A program made the position numbers and the translations under genes. DNA of 64,000 bases from Rotaria sp. Silwood1 (taxonomy: Eukaryota; Rotifera; Eurotatoria; Philodinida; Philodinidae). This document shows positions 1-13,401 of this stretch, piece by piece (within the stretch, counting starts at the first letter, position 1; every line of letters begins with the position of its first letter). The notes under the pieces were generated by a model. That model was not told where the DNA came from. It worked only from the letters and a program-made list of their open reading frames with translations, and did no database searches. The stretch is taken from contig CAJNOP010000345.1 in assembly GCA_905250075.1 (NCBI GenBank), positions 108,050-172,049 of the forward strand. Reading direction: 5' to 3'.

Positions 1-792
1 TTTGGTATATACTCTCATATTAGAAAAGAAGAAGAAAAAAGAAACCACAGGGTATCATTCTGTTCTTTTTCTGGGTAGTATCCAAGGTCTTTTATAGCTT
101 GTTGGTTTTTCTGTTTCATCCAATATGGAAGATAGCATATATATTGATAATTGTACATAAAGAGCAAGAAAAGAACAAAAAAAAAAAGGAAAAAAAAAAG
201 TGTATGAGCTTTGTTTCTTATCGAATAACAACATTATTCATCTTGCCATATATTCTTCTTCCTTAAACCTAGAGATTACTAGTGGAGACACAATTTGTCT
301 CCACACTAGATTTTCTTCTTTTTTTATTACGTCGAACAGCAAAAAACAATAGGATATATTCTATTGTTTATTAAAAGGTACTATACTAACGATCTTATTT
401 GATTGACACTGACTAGAAATATTTAGTTATTATTCTAATATATATATATTGTCTTTGATATATATCTGTGCTTAAAACGTATCAGAACAGACGGGAGGAG
501 ATATATAATGCCGCTAACAAAATAGGAATATGCAAAAGCACAAAAAAGAAGAGAAAAAAACCTATAGAAAATAATAGAAGACGTATATTTTTTCTATATT
601 GCCAATCATCCTACATACACGGGTGGATGTTGTATTAGACAGACATCAACGATATGATCATCATTACTATTTATCAACACCCAAGACAGCAACAGCAGTA
701 GTCAACAACTTCTTTTTTTTTTTTTTTTACATATATAGGAAAGGACATTCGTGTGTGTGTGTGCATACACATAAATAATTATTCAACGAAAC
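1..792. other. 5' flank of the first gene, no gene seen
   Basis: AT-rich DNA without a convincing ORF. It contains long A and T runs and a short GT/CA dinucleotide tract near 751-770. A TATA-like string (acatatatagg) near 729-739 lies about 55-65 nt before the ATG at 793 and could be the core promoter; this is inference only. Confidence 0.4.
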
Positions 793-3700
793 ATGGATCT
801 TTCCCTTTTTTATCTCACATTTTCTATATTTATACTACTGCCAGCAGCTGATCAAACGCAAGTAAAAAAAAAAAAATTTTATTTTTTTGTTTTTGTTTTC
901 TATGTCTTTTTTTTTTGTTTTGTTTGAAAATATGTTCTAGTTTAATATTGATTCATGTCCAACGTCTCGTCGTTTATTATTTTTTGGTAAATTTAATTTT
1001 TCTCTTGGAGAGAAGAAATCTGAACATATTTCTTCATCTTCAAAATCACCAATATCATTAAAATCTACACGAACCGATCAGAAACATGGTGCTACAGTTT
1101 ATATTCGACCACAAACTTCAACAGAACTTGGTCAAAAAGTTCGTTCCTTTAGTCATTTACTTAAATCTAAAATTGTTAAAAAAGAAGAACGAACAAAAAT
1201 TAAAAAACATAAATCACCAAAGAAAAAACCCAAAATTCATAAACAAATTAAAAAGAAAAATACAACTCAACATGCTACTAAAACTCGTGATTTAGTAGCT
1301 ATTAATGATCATGAACGTGATCGATGTCGAGCATTACTTCATATTGATCATCCAAATATTGTAATACCTTCAAAAATTCATAAAAAATCAAAGAAAACAA
1401 AACATGAAAAAAAATTTAAACCACCCAAAATACATAATGATACAATACAAGCAAAGAAAAAAATTGTTACTTCAACAAAATCTTTGCCTATAAAAGATAA
1501 AAAGAAATCGAAAAAAGTAAAATCTGACAAGAAAAATACAAAATCTACTTCAAATCAAAAAGAAAAATCTATTAATAAGTTGAGTGAGACTGAATCTCTC
1601 ACTCCACCACCTACATCATCACCTATTAAGGAAGCACCAATGAAAAGTAAAACTACACCTCCTCCAGCTTCAATTCCAGCTCCTCCTCCTCCTCCTCCTC
1701 CTCCTTCATCAACATCTCCACCACCTCTTACAAAATCAAAACGTGAAAAACCGCCATCACCACCACCACCACCGCCCATAATCGAAGAACCAACAGAAAC
1801 ATTAGAAGTCAATGAACCAATTAATATTGATAATCAAGAAAAAAATAATTCAGTTGTCGATCGAGCTTATCATTTTGTTCGAAATATGTTTCAATTATCT
1901 GATGATATACTCGATAATAATTATACAAATGAAGACGATCAAATTCTTTCTTCAGTAAATGAAGAACAACATCGTCAAGCACGAAAATTACTTTCTATTA
2001 ATGATGAAATATTATCTTTAAATATAAATTCTATAGATGATTATGAATTTAATCTTTATTTTAATGAATTAAATGATAAAGAATCTTATATTATATCAAA
2101 CAACGATTTATCATTCTCATCTATGAGTATATCAAAACGACAATTATTATCTGTTAAAAAATCTAAACGTACGATACCAACAGATACAACTTTAACAAAA
2201 ACAAAACAAAAAAATTCTATTTCAAATAAACCAAAAGTTGGTTGGGCTTATCGTTATCGTATATCACGTTATTTAACTGATCAAAAAATGAAACGTACTG
2301 GTGGTCAAGCTAAAAAAACTACAACAACAGGAGGAGGAAAACTTCAAACACAACCAATTAATAAAAAGAAGATAAGTTCTTCAACTCATACAAAAATTTC
2401 TAAACGTAAACTTCTTGAATTCAATACTAATGATGAATCAAATTCGAATGATAATAATAATGATATGTAAGTCTTATTAATAATTTAAATTCTTCTTTTT
2501 TTTTGGAAAAAAAAAACATTAAGATATAAATCGAAATTAATTAGATCAAATATCAACATAAAAACTACAAATAAATATCTATGTACATTCGTACATAACT
2601 GTATTTTTACAGTTAATATCATTTATTATGATAACTATAGATGATGTCCGTTTGGGAAAACGCTAAGTTGATGTTTTTCTTTATCTTTGTAAATCATCAA
2701 ATATATATAGGCTTACGACTCTCCTTCTTTTTAACGTTACGTTATATGACATATACAGTCGTTAGTTTTTTTTTCTCTAGAAATAATCTCATTGCTGCAA
2801 GCCTAATATTCTAGATTTTTATTCGTAATGTCAAGTCAACTGTCTATTGACAAGATCATCTGTTTATGTGACAAAATATTATTTTTCTTGTTGATTATTT
2901 CATTCATTTCAAATTAGATGAATTCTATTATCAATATATGAGTTATCAATCTTCCTTTTATGAAGATTTTAATATTTATTATTATTTTTTTGTCTTATCT
3001 CTGGTTAATTATACAGAAGGGGAAGGTCCTAGAAACCATAGTTTGCGTAGGAATTGCAAATTAATAGTTCCTAATATAGTAAGAAAAGTTTTAGATTAGA
3101 TCTGTTAAGTGTCAATATTCTTATCATTTAGCAACTGTCATTAGATGGAAGTCGAAGTAGACCTAATACAATATAATGTATACAGTGTTATTCCAGGCAT
3201 AAATCTGATAAGGAAAACAAGGAGAAGCATTTAAACTTAAGACTAATTATAATTTTGTCTAACAGAATAGAAGAATAGTTTTTGTTTTAATAAAATAACA
3301 AAAGCTTAAATCATAATGTATTCTTTAGCTTTAATCAAGATATTGTCAATTCTGTATCGATTACACAAAAATTTGTTCCTAAACGTCAATTATTTACTGC
3401 AAAAAAAGTCAACGATAATGAAGAAGGAAATGATGATGATGATAATAATAATGACAATGATGTTGATAAAGTAAAAAAACGTCGTCGAATGAAATCATAT
3501 GAAGAAATAACTGATCCAGTTGAAATTGTTCGTTCATATGATCGTGGTTTATTTAAACCTCGTGTTGGTTGGCAATTTCGTTATCGTGTATCACGTTATA
3601 TTGATACTTTACGTGAAAATATTCGTGAAGATCAAGAACGTTTAAAATTAGGTCTAGAAGCAATTAAACGTAAAACACCACAAGAATTAAGTGGAAGACG

Positions 3701-5828
3701 TAAACGTGTTCTAGATAAACCATTTGAATCAGAAAAAAAAGAAACACCACCACCCGTCGAAGTAAAACAAAAAACAAAAACTTGTTTTTTCTTTTTTATG
3801 AATTAGTTTTTGTTTTTATTTGCTCTTTTCTATAGGAAAATAAACCTACTGTTGGTTGGCGTTATCGATATCGTATAAGTAAAATGCTTGAAGCTAAAAG
3901 ACGTGGTGAATATATTAATGATGAAGAAGAAAAACGTAAAGCACGTCTTGAACAAAAACGTAAACAACAAGGTCTTATTAAACCTACTGAAGATGAAGAT
4001 GAATGTATTGAATGGGAATATGATCATCTTGATCCTGAATTACGTAAAATAAATGAAGAAGGTCGACATGTTGGATGGGCATATCGATATCGTATTCGTC
4101 GTAAACTTGATGAATTAAAAAAACAACAAGCAGGTAAATTTTAAGAAAGAAATAATATTTTTATTTTTATTTTTTAAATAAATTAGAAACTGGTATTCCA
4201 TTCGATTTGGAAACACTTAGTATTAAACAAGATAAAAAACTAATTAAGACGTCAACAAGTACAAAAGATGTATCAGATGAAAAACAAATTGAAATTCCAA
4301 AAAAAATTGTTGGATGGCAATATCGTTATCGTGTTTCGAAAATGAAAGAAGCACAAAAACGTGAAGCAGCTGAAGCTTTAGTAAAATCAAAGAAAAAATC
4401 AGATGAACATATACCAATACATGAAAGACTTGATCCGACATTAGCTAAATTAACACCAGAAGATCGAAGTGTTGGATGGAAATATCGGTTTGTTAAAAAA
4501 TGTTTTGGTTTTTTTCATTTTCTTAAAATTTCATTGTTTTTTTTTTTAGGTATCGTATTCGACGTAAACTTGATGCAATAAAAAATGCTACTCGTGAAAC
4601 TCAAGCTGGTAAACGTAGTAAAAAAGATAAACAATTACCAGAATCAAAAAAATCATCAAAACATAAAAAAGAAAAAATTATTGAAAAAGTTGAAGAATCT
4701 ATTGAAAAAATTCTTAATATCGAAGATATTGAAGAAACACCATTTATGGAATATTTTCGTCGTGCATCAAGTTATGTTTTATATGGTCTTTTACCAACAG
4801 GACAAAAATCTATATGTCTTTTACCATTACCTATTACATTTTCATTTTGTAATGAGAATGATAATGAAGATATTGAAAATGTATCAACAACAACGACAAC
4901 AACTATCACCACTACCACAACTATACCACCATCATCAGAATTACCTAAAGAAATTTCAAAAAAAAAATCACGAATAAAAAAAGAAAAACGTTCACCTAAA
5001 CAAGCTATACCTTCTCGTTCAATTAAATCTGATAATTCAAATGAAATTCTTACAGAAACAGTCAAATCTTTACCGAAAACACAACCTAAACTTATTGAAA
5101 AACCACAGAAAAAACAAATACGTCAACGATTACATTCATCTGTGCGATATCAAAATAATGAAGAAATAAAACATTATGATGAGGAAGAACAACCAATTAA
5201 AAAAATAATTGGTGTTGATTCACAAAGACAAAAAAATAAAAAACGATTTCAAATTCTTGGTCAACAAGTTAAAATTAAACATAAACGTCCTACAACAAAT
5301 TCTCCACCTATTACCACAACCACATCATCTATTCCAATAACAATTACAAATTCTCCACCAATTATTACAACATCCGTTCCAAATGTTGAAATTCCTGAAA
5401 TAAATTCTTCTCCTGAACCACATATTGTTTCAACAACTACTCATGCACCTCTTCATTCTATTTCAGAAATAATCCAAGAAGAAGCAGCAACATTATTATC
5501 AACCAAACCAACGTTTTCTGAAGAAACTACAGAAGAAATCAATGAAGCAAATGAAGACTTACAAACAACGACAACAACTACAGCAACAACAACATTGTCG
5601 CCGCCAAATCTTAATAATAATACAATACCCGATGAAGAAGATAGTGAATCAAGTTCGAGTGATAGTGATAGTGACAATGACAGTGAAGATAGTTCAAGTG
5701 ATGACACAGACACAAAAGATAATGATTTTACTTCCTCACCTATGAAAAAAATTAAACAATATTATGAGAATGCGAAAGAGAGTGTGCATGATGTGTTCGA
5801 TTTAAATGATGATAAAGATAGTTCTTAG
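793..5828 (+). CDS. Secreted basic low-complexity protein with six VGWxYRYR motifs (six exons)
   Basis: I do not recognise the family. Six exons join in frame: 793-861, 941-2466, 3329-3761, 3836-4133, 4187-4487 and 4550-5828, giving 1,301 codons before TAG. All introns are GT-AG; the one at 2467 has a perfect GTAAGT donor. The first exon is a signal peptide (MDLSLFYLTFSIFILLP, cut near AADQTQ), so the protein should enter the secretory route. The rest is mostly Lys-, Ser-, Pro- and Thr-rich disordered sequence with a poly-Pro block (about residues 310-360) and an acidic Ser/Asp-rich C-terminus. The motif VGW-x-[YF]-RYR-[IV]-[SR]-[RK] starts at about residues 456, 611, 682, 755, 817 and 871. 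Exons 4 and 5 each carry two copies plus a shared LDPxLxK block, so they look like an internal duplication. The last motif is rebuilt across the exon 5/6 junction, which supports that junction. Function is unknown; an extracellular matrix or granule role would be a guess. Confidence 0.82.
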
Positions 5829-5869
5829 AAAAATTCAGTGCACTTTTTTTTTTTTAATTGATAGAAAAG

Positions 5870-5875
5870 AATAAA
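5870..5875 (+). terminator. AATAAA poly(A) signal of the VGWxYRYR gene
   Basis: Canonical AATAAA about 42 nt after the TAG at 5828, overlapping a second ATAAAT. Its position fits the 3' end of the upstream gene. Confidence 0.55.
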
Positions 5876-6003
5876 TAAATATTCTATATAGGAAGGACAC
5901 CCATTATATTAATCTAGTTATTATTGCTAATTTTACATTTTTCTCTAACAATTATTTCTAAAAATATTTAAATATTTTCAATATCAGAACGTTCCAATAT
6001 AGA

Positions 6004-6420
6004 TTATGTTGATATATCATCGAAATAATTAATCATTTCATTAGAATCAAGATATTCAATTGAAATTTGTTTATGTATTCGTAATGGACGACTACAATTA
6101 ATATAAACGAAGATCAAAACCATAATAATTATGATAAGTACAATAAATCCTCCCATGATTAAGAACATAATTAATAATTTCGTTATTAATTTAATTATGT
6201 TATTTTGTTTGCCAACGGATATAATAGTAATATCCGTCGTTTCTTCTTCCAGATTATCATTAACATTATTATAGATCAATAAATTTGTCTTCTTTTGAAA
6301 ATGTTTACTCGAATGATTTAACTTGAACAGATCTGTTCGATATAGGATAGGTATTGACTGACAAAATAAGTAACAATTAGTAAATAGAGAAAGAATAATT
6401 TTAGACAGAAGTTGAAACAT
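6004..6420 (-). CDS. Small single-pass membrane protein, hypothetical
   Basis: An uninterrupted 138-codon frame I do not recognise. The start has a signal-peptide-like stretch (LLSKIILSLFTNCYLFC), followed by a polar segment of about 55 residues. Then comes one very hydrophobic transmembrane segment (about residues 80-107, rich in Ile/Leu/Met, containing LIMGGFIVLIIIIMVLIF). A short tail with basic and acidic residues follows. That order suggests a type I membrane protein. It lies tail-to-tail with the upstream gene, with 175 bp between the stop codons. No introns or homologous domains were seen. It could also be a chance frame in AT-rich DNA, but the signal plus membrane layout makes that less likely. 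Confidence 0.5.
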   Translation of the reverse strand: MFQLLSKIILSLFTNCYLFCQSIPILYRTDLFKLNHSSKHFQKKTNLLIYNNVNDNLEEETTDITIISVGKQNNIIKLITKLLIMFLIMGGFIVLIIIIMVLIFVYINCSRPLRIHKQISIEYLDSNEMINYFDDIST

Positions 6421-7997
6421 ATTTCAAATATTAAACGATAGTAAACATTAATAGAAAAATAAAGTACCCGCCTTAATTTATCTTATGTACAAATTATAAT
6501 TAACAAATATCGTCATGTCTTTAACATACCAATGACTTTTTTCTTTGGAATGTATTGATATTTCTTATAGAATGTAGAATAAATCAATTAGTATAAAAGA
6601 CTAATTAAAGGATTCCAAGCTTCTCTTGAAATAAGTAATTTTATCGTAAAATCAAATATAGACTTTTTAACAAGTGTGTGAGTCATCAAAGGTTGTTTTC
6701 TGTGTTTTTCGTCTTCCTTCATTTTAAATATTTATCAATACTAAACTTTGTGCTATTTTGTAAAATCCTATATTATTGTTTTGATCTCGCTGTGCCTATT
6801 CAAAACTTATTCATGAAACTTTATTAAGTCAAAAAGTTTCAACTTTCGTTTAATATTTTGATTTTGGATTGTATAATAATCGTTATATCATTGCTGTCTC
6901 TGAGATATATGTTACAATTATAACAATCAGCAAATAGGAGTTTTAGTGCATTAACCAGAAATAGTGTGTGGATATATGTGGCTTGAGTTGTAGGTTATGT
7001 CCTCTCTTTATCACACTCTTTTCGACTGAAACTAGTAAATGTATCAGATCACAGAACTTTTTAACTTCTATCATTTGGTAAAATATCAAGACCTTTCGTT
7101 AATGCTGCACAAAACACGCTCGACCGACATTTTGCTAACAAAAATGTCAAAGGGGGTAAAATGAGACTCTGATTAGGATATTAATAGATTACTGTAACTA
7201 ATGAGATTTCGTATGTAGTACTAGGAATCAGTAATAATTATGATTTACAAAGCATCTCACGCTCACACTCTCTTTATTTTTAATATTTAGATACAGTGAG
7301 CTACTTCAATAAAATAAGTCGGATGAAACATGTTTTAATGGAATGGAAACATTATAGTGAGAATTGAATATAAGACCTAGCAGTTGTTCGATATAAAATT
7401 GATCGATTTCTTATTATGTATGACTTATGAATTTTCTTGTGTTATGACATTGGAACGATACAAGTTCGACCATTCCTAAATTGAAACAGCTACTAGAAAA
7501 ATTTGTCATGATCAATTTTCGACTATCATTGATTTACAACTGTAAACAATAGATTCTACTTCCTGCATGAGAACTACATGAAACCCTGTCACCACTATCA
7601 ACTCAATCGAAATGATGAAAAATCAACGGAAACTTCATTCAGCTGAACCTGAAAAGAATCCAGACTTGACTTTGTCGTCACAAAAATATTTATTAGCATA
7701 TGTCTTAATTTGATTTAAGGTTGTTAGAATGATTTGAAAAGTTTTTGTCTTATACACATGTCTTTTGTTCTTTAGACGTGAATTCTACTTATCAGCGTTC
7801 TAGATAGAGTCTCTTGCACAAAGATCTTTGTTCTTTGATGACTTGTAGTGATTTTAAGTGATTTTTGATTGATGTAAATCTAATATTTCTCCCTTCTACA
7901 AAATCATTGTCATAAGTATACTGTTTCAAATAGCAAGAAGTTCCATTAATTCGTAAAGAAATTAGCGTTAATAGAGTCAAAAATATTATCAGAGGAG
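6421..7997. other. Intergenic DNA, nothing recognised
   Basis: About 1.6 kb of AT-rich sequence between the small membrane-protein gene and the 3' end of the kynurenine monooxygenase gene. Only short frames occur, none with a domain. No clear repeat was seen. Confidence 0.5.
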
Positions 7998-9854
7998 TTA
8001 ATTTGCTTTATGACTTGTGAGTTTTGGCAAAACTTTATTCGAAAAGAATTGCATGATAAATGGTTTGACATTAGCCCAGACAAATCGCTTGAATAGTAAG
8101 ATGCCAACGATCGAATAGCCAATACCACGGACAATTTGCAAGATACGATCTTGTCGTTTGCGTAGTTCCATACATTGATGATAGGGAATTCGTGTGAATG
8201 TTACCATGGTATACAAAGGGACCCACCAACGAGGAAACAATTTATATAGAGCATTATCGATTTTCTTGCGCCAATGGTAGGAACGTAATGTGACATGATG
8301 TGTCATTTCGCGATGATTGTATCTGGACAAATCAACTATCGCATGTGTATCGCGTACTCGAGTGTCACTAGAGAGAGATAAGAGATTTCAGAGTAGATTG
8401 TTAATGTTCGTGGAAACTTACTTGTAAGCAGAAAATGCTTTTGGAAAATCGAAATTATTCTCTTTTAATTTGTCAAAGAGAACAAGACAATCTTCGAATG
8501 CTGAATTCATGCCTTGAGCATAAAAGGGTGCCATTGAATGAGCAGCATCACCCATGAGAAGCATATCACCATTGTATGTTGTATGCGGTTCACATTTGGT
8601 GGAGATCAATGGTTGAGGCTTCGATGAGAAATATGTCTCGATGATCTCGTTCGCGCCAATGAATGATACTGCATCTGGAAAGTATTGACGAAAAAACGTC
8701 AAGACATCATCGGCCGTTTCCAATGTTCGAAAGATCGAAATTGGTGAGAAGAGTGTTGTCGTGAAAGATTTGTCTTGATTCGGTAGAGCGATGAGCATAA
8801 ATTGATGGCGTGGCCAAATATGAAGATAATTGGGTTCCATAACAAACTAAATAAGCAAAATATTCTTCGATTCCATGTATGCTTTCTCTTGGAGTACCTG
8901 ATCATTTTTAGGTGGAATACAAAATTCCATGTAATAGGTTTCAAAATATTCTTGAGCGACATTAATTGCATCAATTTTCATCATTGCTGTTCGTACGGCT
9001 GAATGACACCTAATTGACGATTAAAGACTCAGTGTCCATTAGCCATCGACTGAGTTCGATACTTACCCATCGTAGCCGATCACGACATCGACACGAAAGT
9101 CAACTCGATTGCCTGATGCACTTAAATGAAAAAAAAATAATAAATTGACAGGAAAAAAAATCGCCTTGACTATTCTAGACGTACTCGTGAAAACTAGCGA
9201 TCTTCTGGTCCTCATCCCAACCGATAAACTTGTGCTGAAAATGAATAGTAATATTCGATCGTTTACTAGCTTCTGCAAGAGTAGTAAACAAATCTAATAA
9301 AAATTTCGATAGAGTATTGCTGGCCTACCATTTAATAGCAGTTCGTTGAGAGTACGACGATCAATCGACAAGATTTCCTGATTAAAACCACGAGTGAGAA
9401 GCTCTTCATACTCAAGTTTAGTCACTTACGTGATCTGCGCGAGTACCATAAGGGATAGGATGTTTGGTACAGTTCAGCTCGTGTATCATTCGAGCACGCA
9501 TTGCTATGCCACTGTTGACAATGGTTGTTTCACAACCTACATAGGCGAGAGCATCACGACCTCTACGGGAAAGTGCCATATTGATACTACGACCCTTGAC
9601 CACTTTTTGTGTCCGAATATCTATATGAAGAGATCTGAGATTGATTCAACAGCATGAAATAATAATCGAACCTGGACGTAATTCGAAGAGATGAACTTGA
9701 ATACCATGTTTGGCAAAGAAACAAGCACAGAGAGATCCACCCTACGGTAGAGAGTTTAGTGTCAATGAAGAAGTCGATAGTAGCAATCACTTACAAGCCC
9801 AGCACCAACAATAGCTACGACTTTAGACGATTGAGTAGAAGTTTTCTCAGACAT
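7998..9854 (-). CDS. kmo: Kynurenine 3-monooxygenase
   Basis: FAD-dependent hydroxylase that converts L-kynurenine to 3-hydroxykynurenine with NADPH and O2, in the tryptophan-to-NAD pathway at the outer mitochondrial membrane. Nine exons read on the minus strand: 9795-9854, 9672-9741, 9430-9620, 9329-9377, 9185-9272, 9067-9120, 8898-9009, 8422-8846 and 7998-8367. They give 472 codons, close to the usual animal length of about 480. Visible family landmarks are the N-terminal FAD dinucleotide motif (VVAIVGAGL then GGS), RSINMALSRRGR, IPPKND, MEPNYLHIWP, and the second FAD motif GDAAH near residue 307 followed by QGMNSAFEDC. VPLYTMVTF and a C-terminal hydrophobic anchor come last. All introns are GT-AG and about 50-80 nt. 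The exon 4/5 acceptor at 9273 was chosen because it gives a gap-free match to the family. No damage is visible, so I expect a working enzyme. No other kynurenine-pathway gene is in the window. Confidence 0.95.
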
Positions 9855-12059
9855 ATCTACAAAGAACAAAATACTGATAAACTCGTAACATCCACAATAA
9901 AATTCTAAACTACGCAATTTTCTGAGCGACATCAAATAGTCACTAGCAAAATTCAAGAATATGTAAGTCAAAGTAGAACCAAGCAATCTCTTAGATGCTG
10001 CCACGCACTGAGACAAAAAGTTAAAAACAAATATAGAAACATGTCATGAAAGCCTAAAAATTTGCGCTTTCTACGACTTTATTTTCGTTAATATTTCGAC
10101 GTGTTTTTACAACAGATGAATCCTTATCAGAATTCAATCTTGATATCACCTTTTAACAAAGCAATGATTTGTTTGATTTCAATCTGTAAGAACACACATC
10201 AAATTTTAAATTTAAAAGAATTTTCAATTTGATACAAGTTATTTGTTAAAAGATGGTAACTGACTATACGAAAAAAAAACAATAAGCTTCCAAAAATATT
10301 TGCTAAGCAATGTATGAATAAAAATGAAAAACTACAAAGAAAGAGCCGGTTCACCCAAATGAATGAGAAAACTAAAACAAATAATGTAGAAATAAACAAA
10401 GTAGAACTGAAGAAAGAAATATCACAGCAATATTTCAAAGCTATTATATAACCAATGGGGTTGTTAAAATATTCTTATTCGAACTTCGAATATTTTCTGT
10501 AGATGATCAGCGGTTGGACAATAGTACGTTTTCTTACCAATTCGAAAGTTGAGGTTTAATACGTTAACTCTTGAAGAATGGAATGTTTTTTTAATCGAAC
10601 ATTGATTCTTCAATTATTTTATTTTATTTCATCTCCATTCTCTATTCAGTCATGACAACCGAAATGGAAGCTACTCTCGTTGCTTTTCACTTATTTAGTT
10701 TTAATTATAAACAGAGTATAAAGAAATGAAGATTACAAGTAGTTTTATTTCCTTCTGAATGAAGCAGTAAAAAAAATTTGTTGAATAAAGATTTAAATAT
10801 AGATCTACTTTCTAGCAAAAGAAAAACGGTGAATGTTTTTCAAAATCAAGGACAACAGAAATTCGTCCATGAGAACAGGAGCATGTATGTATGCATAAGT
10901 GCAATAAAGTGTGAGAATATTTTCGAAAGAGAATGGATCAGAGGATTGGTCAAAAAGGCTCACTTTCCTGAGGTGCTCCCTATTGACATGAGTTGATGTT
11001 ACTAGCTGTTAACATTCATTTCCTTTATATGTGTGCCTATTAATTGTTTGTCATGATGTAATATACATAATATCTTTTTCTTCTTGTTCTTTCCATCACT
11101 AATAGAACTCTTGTTGCTCGTATTAGAGAAGCTTATTCCTAGTGAAATTCGCTTAGGTAGACTGTCATAATGGCTGGTTTGTGCATCTCAAGACCTACAG
11201 ACGTAGAATGAAAAGCTGTAGACTACTGTCAAATATAGCAGTATTATTACTCAAAGTTTTTCACAAAACTACTATTAGAGTTGTTGAGATGAAAAGACAG
11301 AAACATGTGAATTATATGCGTTTAAATACCAATCGCACGTATCGTATTTGCTTCAAATGACATGAGGACATCTTACCGTAAGCATTCAGATAAAAAAGGA
11401 ACTGTTCGGTATACTTGGACCTGTTGGAATCAAAGTTCACCGTGAAATGTATATGCCGATAACAACGATGATGAATATTGATATTGAACATGACCAGAAG
11501 AGACATCTGTGCAGACAGTTTCAAATCTTCTTCATGGTGACTAAATAAAAAACAGCGCTTTCAGTCTCTTAGAATCTTTCAATGTCTACAGTACGTAACT
11601 AGTTTGAAAGTGAACCAACAAGAAAATAAAGCAGAGTCGGAAATAGATCTTCGCGGGACGAACACACTCGCTACCAATCACTAAAAAGAAAAAGGAATTA
11701 TCCTCTTGAGGGCATGGATGTGAGTCCTCTCGTCACTTACCCTTGGCTCTCACTGTGCTTGCGAGCATCAGTAATAGCACAATGGAGGACATTTACTTTT
11801 CTTCAGATTGTTTTATTTGTATGTAATCGTTGAAAATTGCATTTTTATATGTGACAAATAATGAGTGGATGGAATGAAAATTTTTCCTTCATTCGCTCTC
11901 ACCTTTAATGGAGTATGTTTCGTGTAGATTAGAATGAAGTTCGCATTCAATAAACGCATCTAGTCGTGATGCCTGTATATAAGCAATGTCTTTTTGACGA
12001 TAGGTTGATACAGACAGTTGTCCGATTTATGACGATGCCAATGACATAAAAAGGTCAAA
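9855..12059. other. Intergenic DNA upstream of kmo, nothing recognised
   Basis: About 2.2 kb of AT-rich DNA. Short frames (for example 10199-10438 minus, hydrophobic, and 10778-10996 plus) have no domain and no splice context I would defend. A weak G-rich/C-rich pair (ggatgtgag ... ctctcactgtg) near 11715-11765 resembles the telomere-like hairpins seen elsewhere. Confidence 0.4.
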
Positions 12060-13401
12060 TTGAATTGATGGCGATCCCATTCATAATCATCGTTGCCAAG
12101 CAATCCATCAGGTTTTATCGTATAAAGGTGATCAAGTATCCAATGTTAGTGTTTTTAAGTAAGATCAGTTCAATTGGCATAGTGAAGTTGTCAAACAGAA
12201 AATAAATCATGTTCATTCACTGGTCAATAATAAGGATTTGGTAATATTGTCGATGACCATATTTGACTACGCACAAAAAAGTACCAAGTTCTTGAACAAA
12301 TGTTTTCGTACCACCAAGTAATTTAATAAGACGTGGCGTACTATGTGGTATAAAAAATCGATAATGCCATACATCATCTTCAACATAACGATTATCGAAT
12401 GGATTAAGTCGTTTGATTTCATTTGATGGACAAAAAAATTTGTCGACGGCTTTTCAAGCACAGAAAAATTTTGTTTTATTATCGAATGCATGTTCAAACC
12501 GTCGTGATCGATTATGATATTCTTGTGCTTCATCGATAAGACCTGCAGCATACATGACATTACTGATCGTCCAGTCATCATAGGCATAGCTAACTGTAAG
12601 TGATGCCGAACGATGATCCATTTCATATGGCACGTATTGATATTTTATATATGTAGGTGGATCAAAACAACTATCATGTGCTTGTACTTGATTGGCTACT
12701 TTTCTTAAGGCTTTGACAACTTGAATCGTATTGAGATGAATATCATGTTCATATTTTATGATTAAATCCCTCAATAAAATATCAGCATATGAACCAATCA
12801 TACTATTTGTGTATTCCTTGACGAACGGCCATTTTGGTAAATCACCACATTGCGCAACAAGGAGCATAACCGAACGAATAATATCATTGGCTCGTTGTGA
12901 ATCATGAAAAAGAATAAAGAAAGGAATTTATGTTCGGTGAGCAATCCATATGAATCGATCTTTATAGATATGTTGCATATTATCAGGCTTAGTATGTATT
13001 TGATCGTCAAAACCTAAATAGATACCCTGCGACTAATTCCATGTAGTCGGATTCGACAGTGAATGAACAATCGCAGTGTTGAATTTGATTACAGCTTCAT
13101 TGAATGTATGCATATCCGTATATTGATAACCAGCATAATGCTGAAATCTAATTGGGATATCGAATGCACCACTTGTAGCGGCATTGAGACGAAGTGCACC
13201 AAGAGGTAAACTACCTGCTTCATAATCAAAACTAACCGTTCCAATATACAAGTTAAGCGGCGGAAAGGTAATGGTAGATACTCTTGCTAGTAGAAATACT
13301 AGAGTAGACCATCGTACGATCATATTCGATGTTTTTAAATGAAATATATTCAGATTTACTTGGATCAAATAATGAGAAAAACGACCAACTGACATTTTCA
13401 A
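12060..13401 (-). pseudogene. Decayed GH92 alpha-mannosidase
   Basis: Glycoside hydrolase family 92 enzymes are exo-acting alpha-mannosidases, many of bacterial type. The minus strand holds their landmarks in order. First are a hydrophobic leader and NLYIGTVSFDYEAGSLPLG at the start (13401-13033). Then come YLGFDDQIHTKPDNM, FHDSQRANDIIRSVM, GDLPKWPFVKEY, YVPYEMDHRSASLTVSYAYD, NPFDNRYVEDDVWHYRF, IPHSTPRLIKLLGGTKTFV and finally PVNEHDLFSV and PDGLLGNDDY. About 230 residues between the leader part and the GFDDQIH part are missing near 13033. The frame has many stops: TGA at 12454-12456 where an Arg codon is expected, and several TGA/TAA in the C-terminal part where Trp, Arg or Gln are expected. 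The gene is therefore dead. Ends are approximate. Confidence 0.86.

Noticed and set aside
1555-1812. Gly-rich minus-strand frame
   Set aside because: Shadow of the poly-Pro block in exon 2 of the VGWxYRYR gene.
9063-9278. Apparent separate minus frame in the kmo region
   Set aside because: Out-of-frame reading across two kmo exons and an intron.
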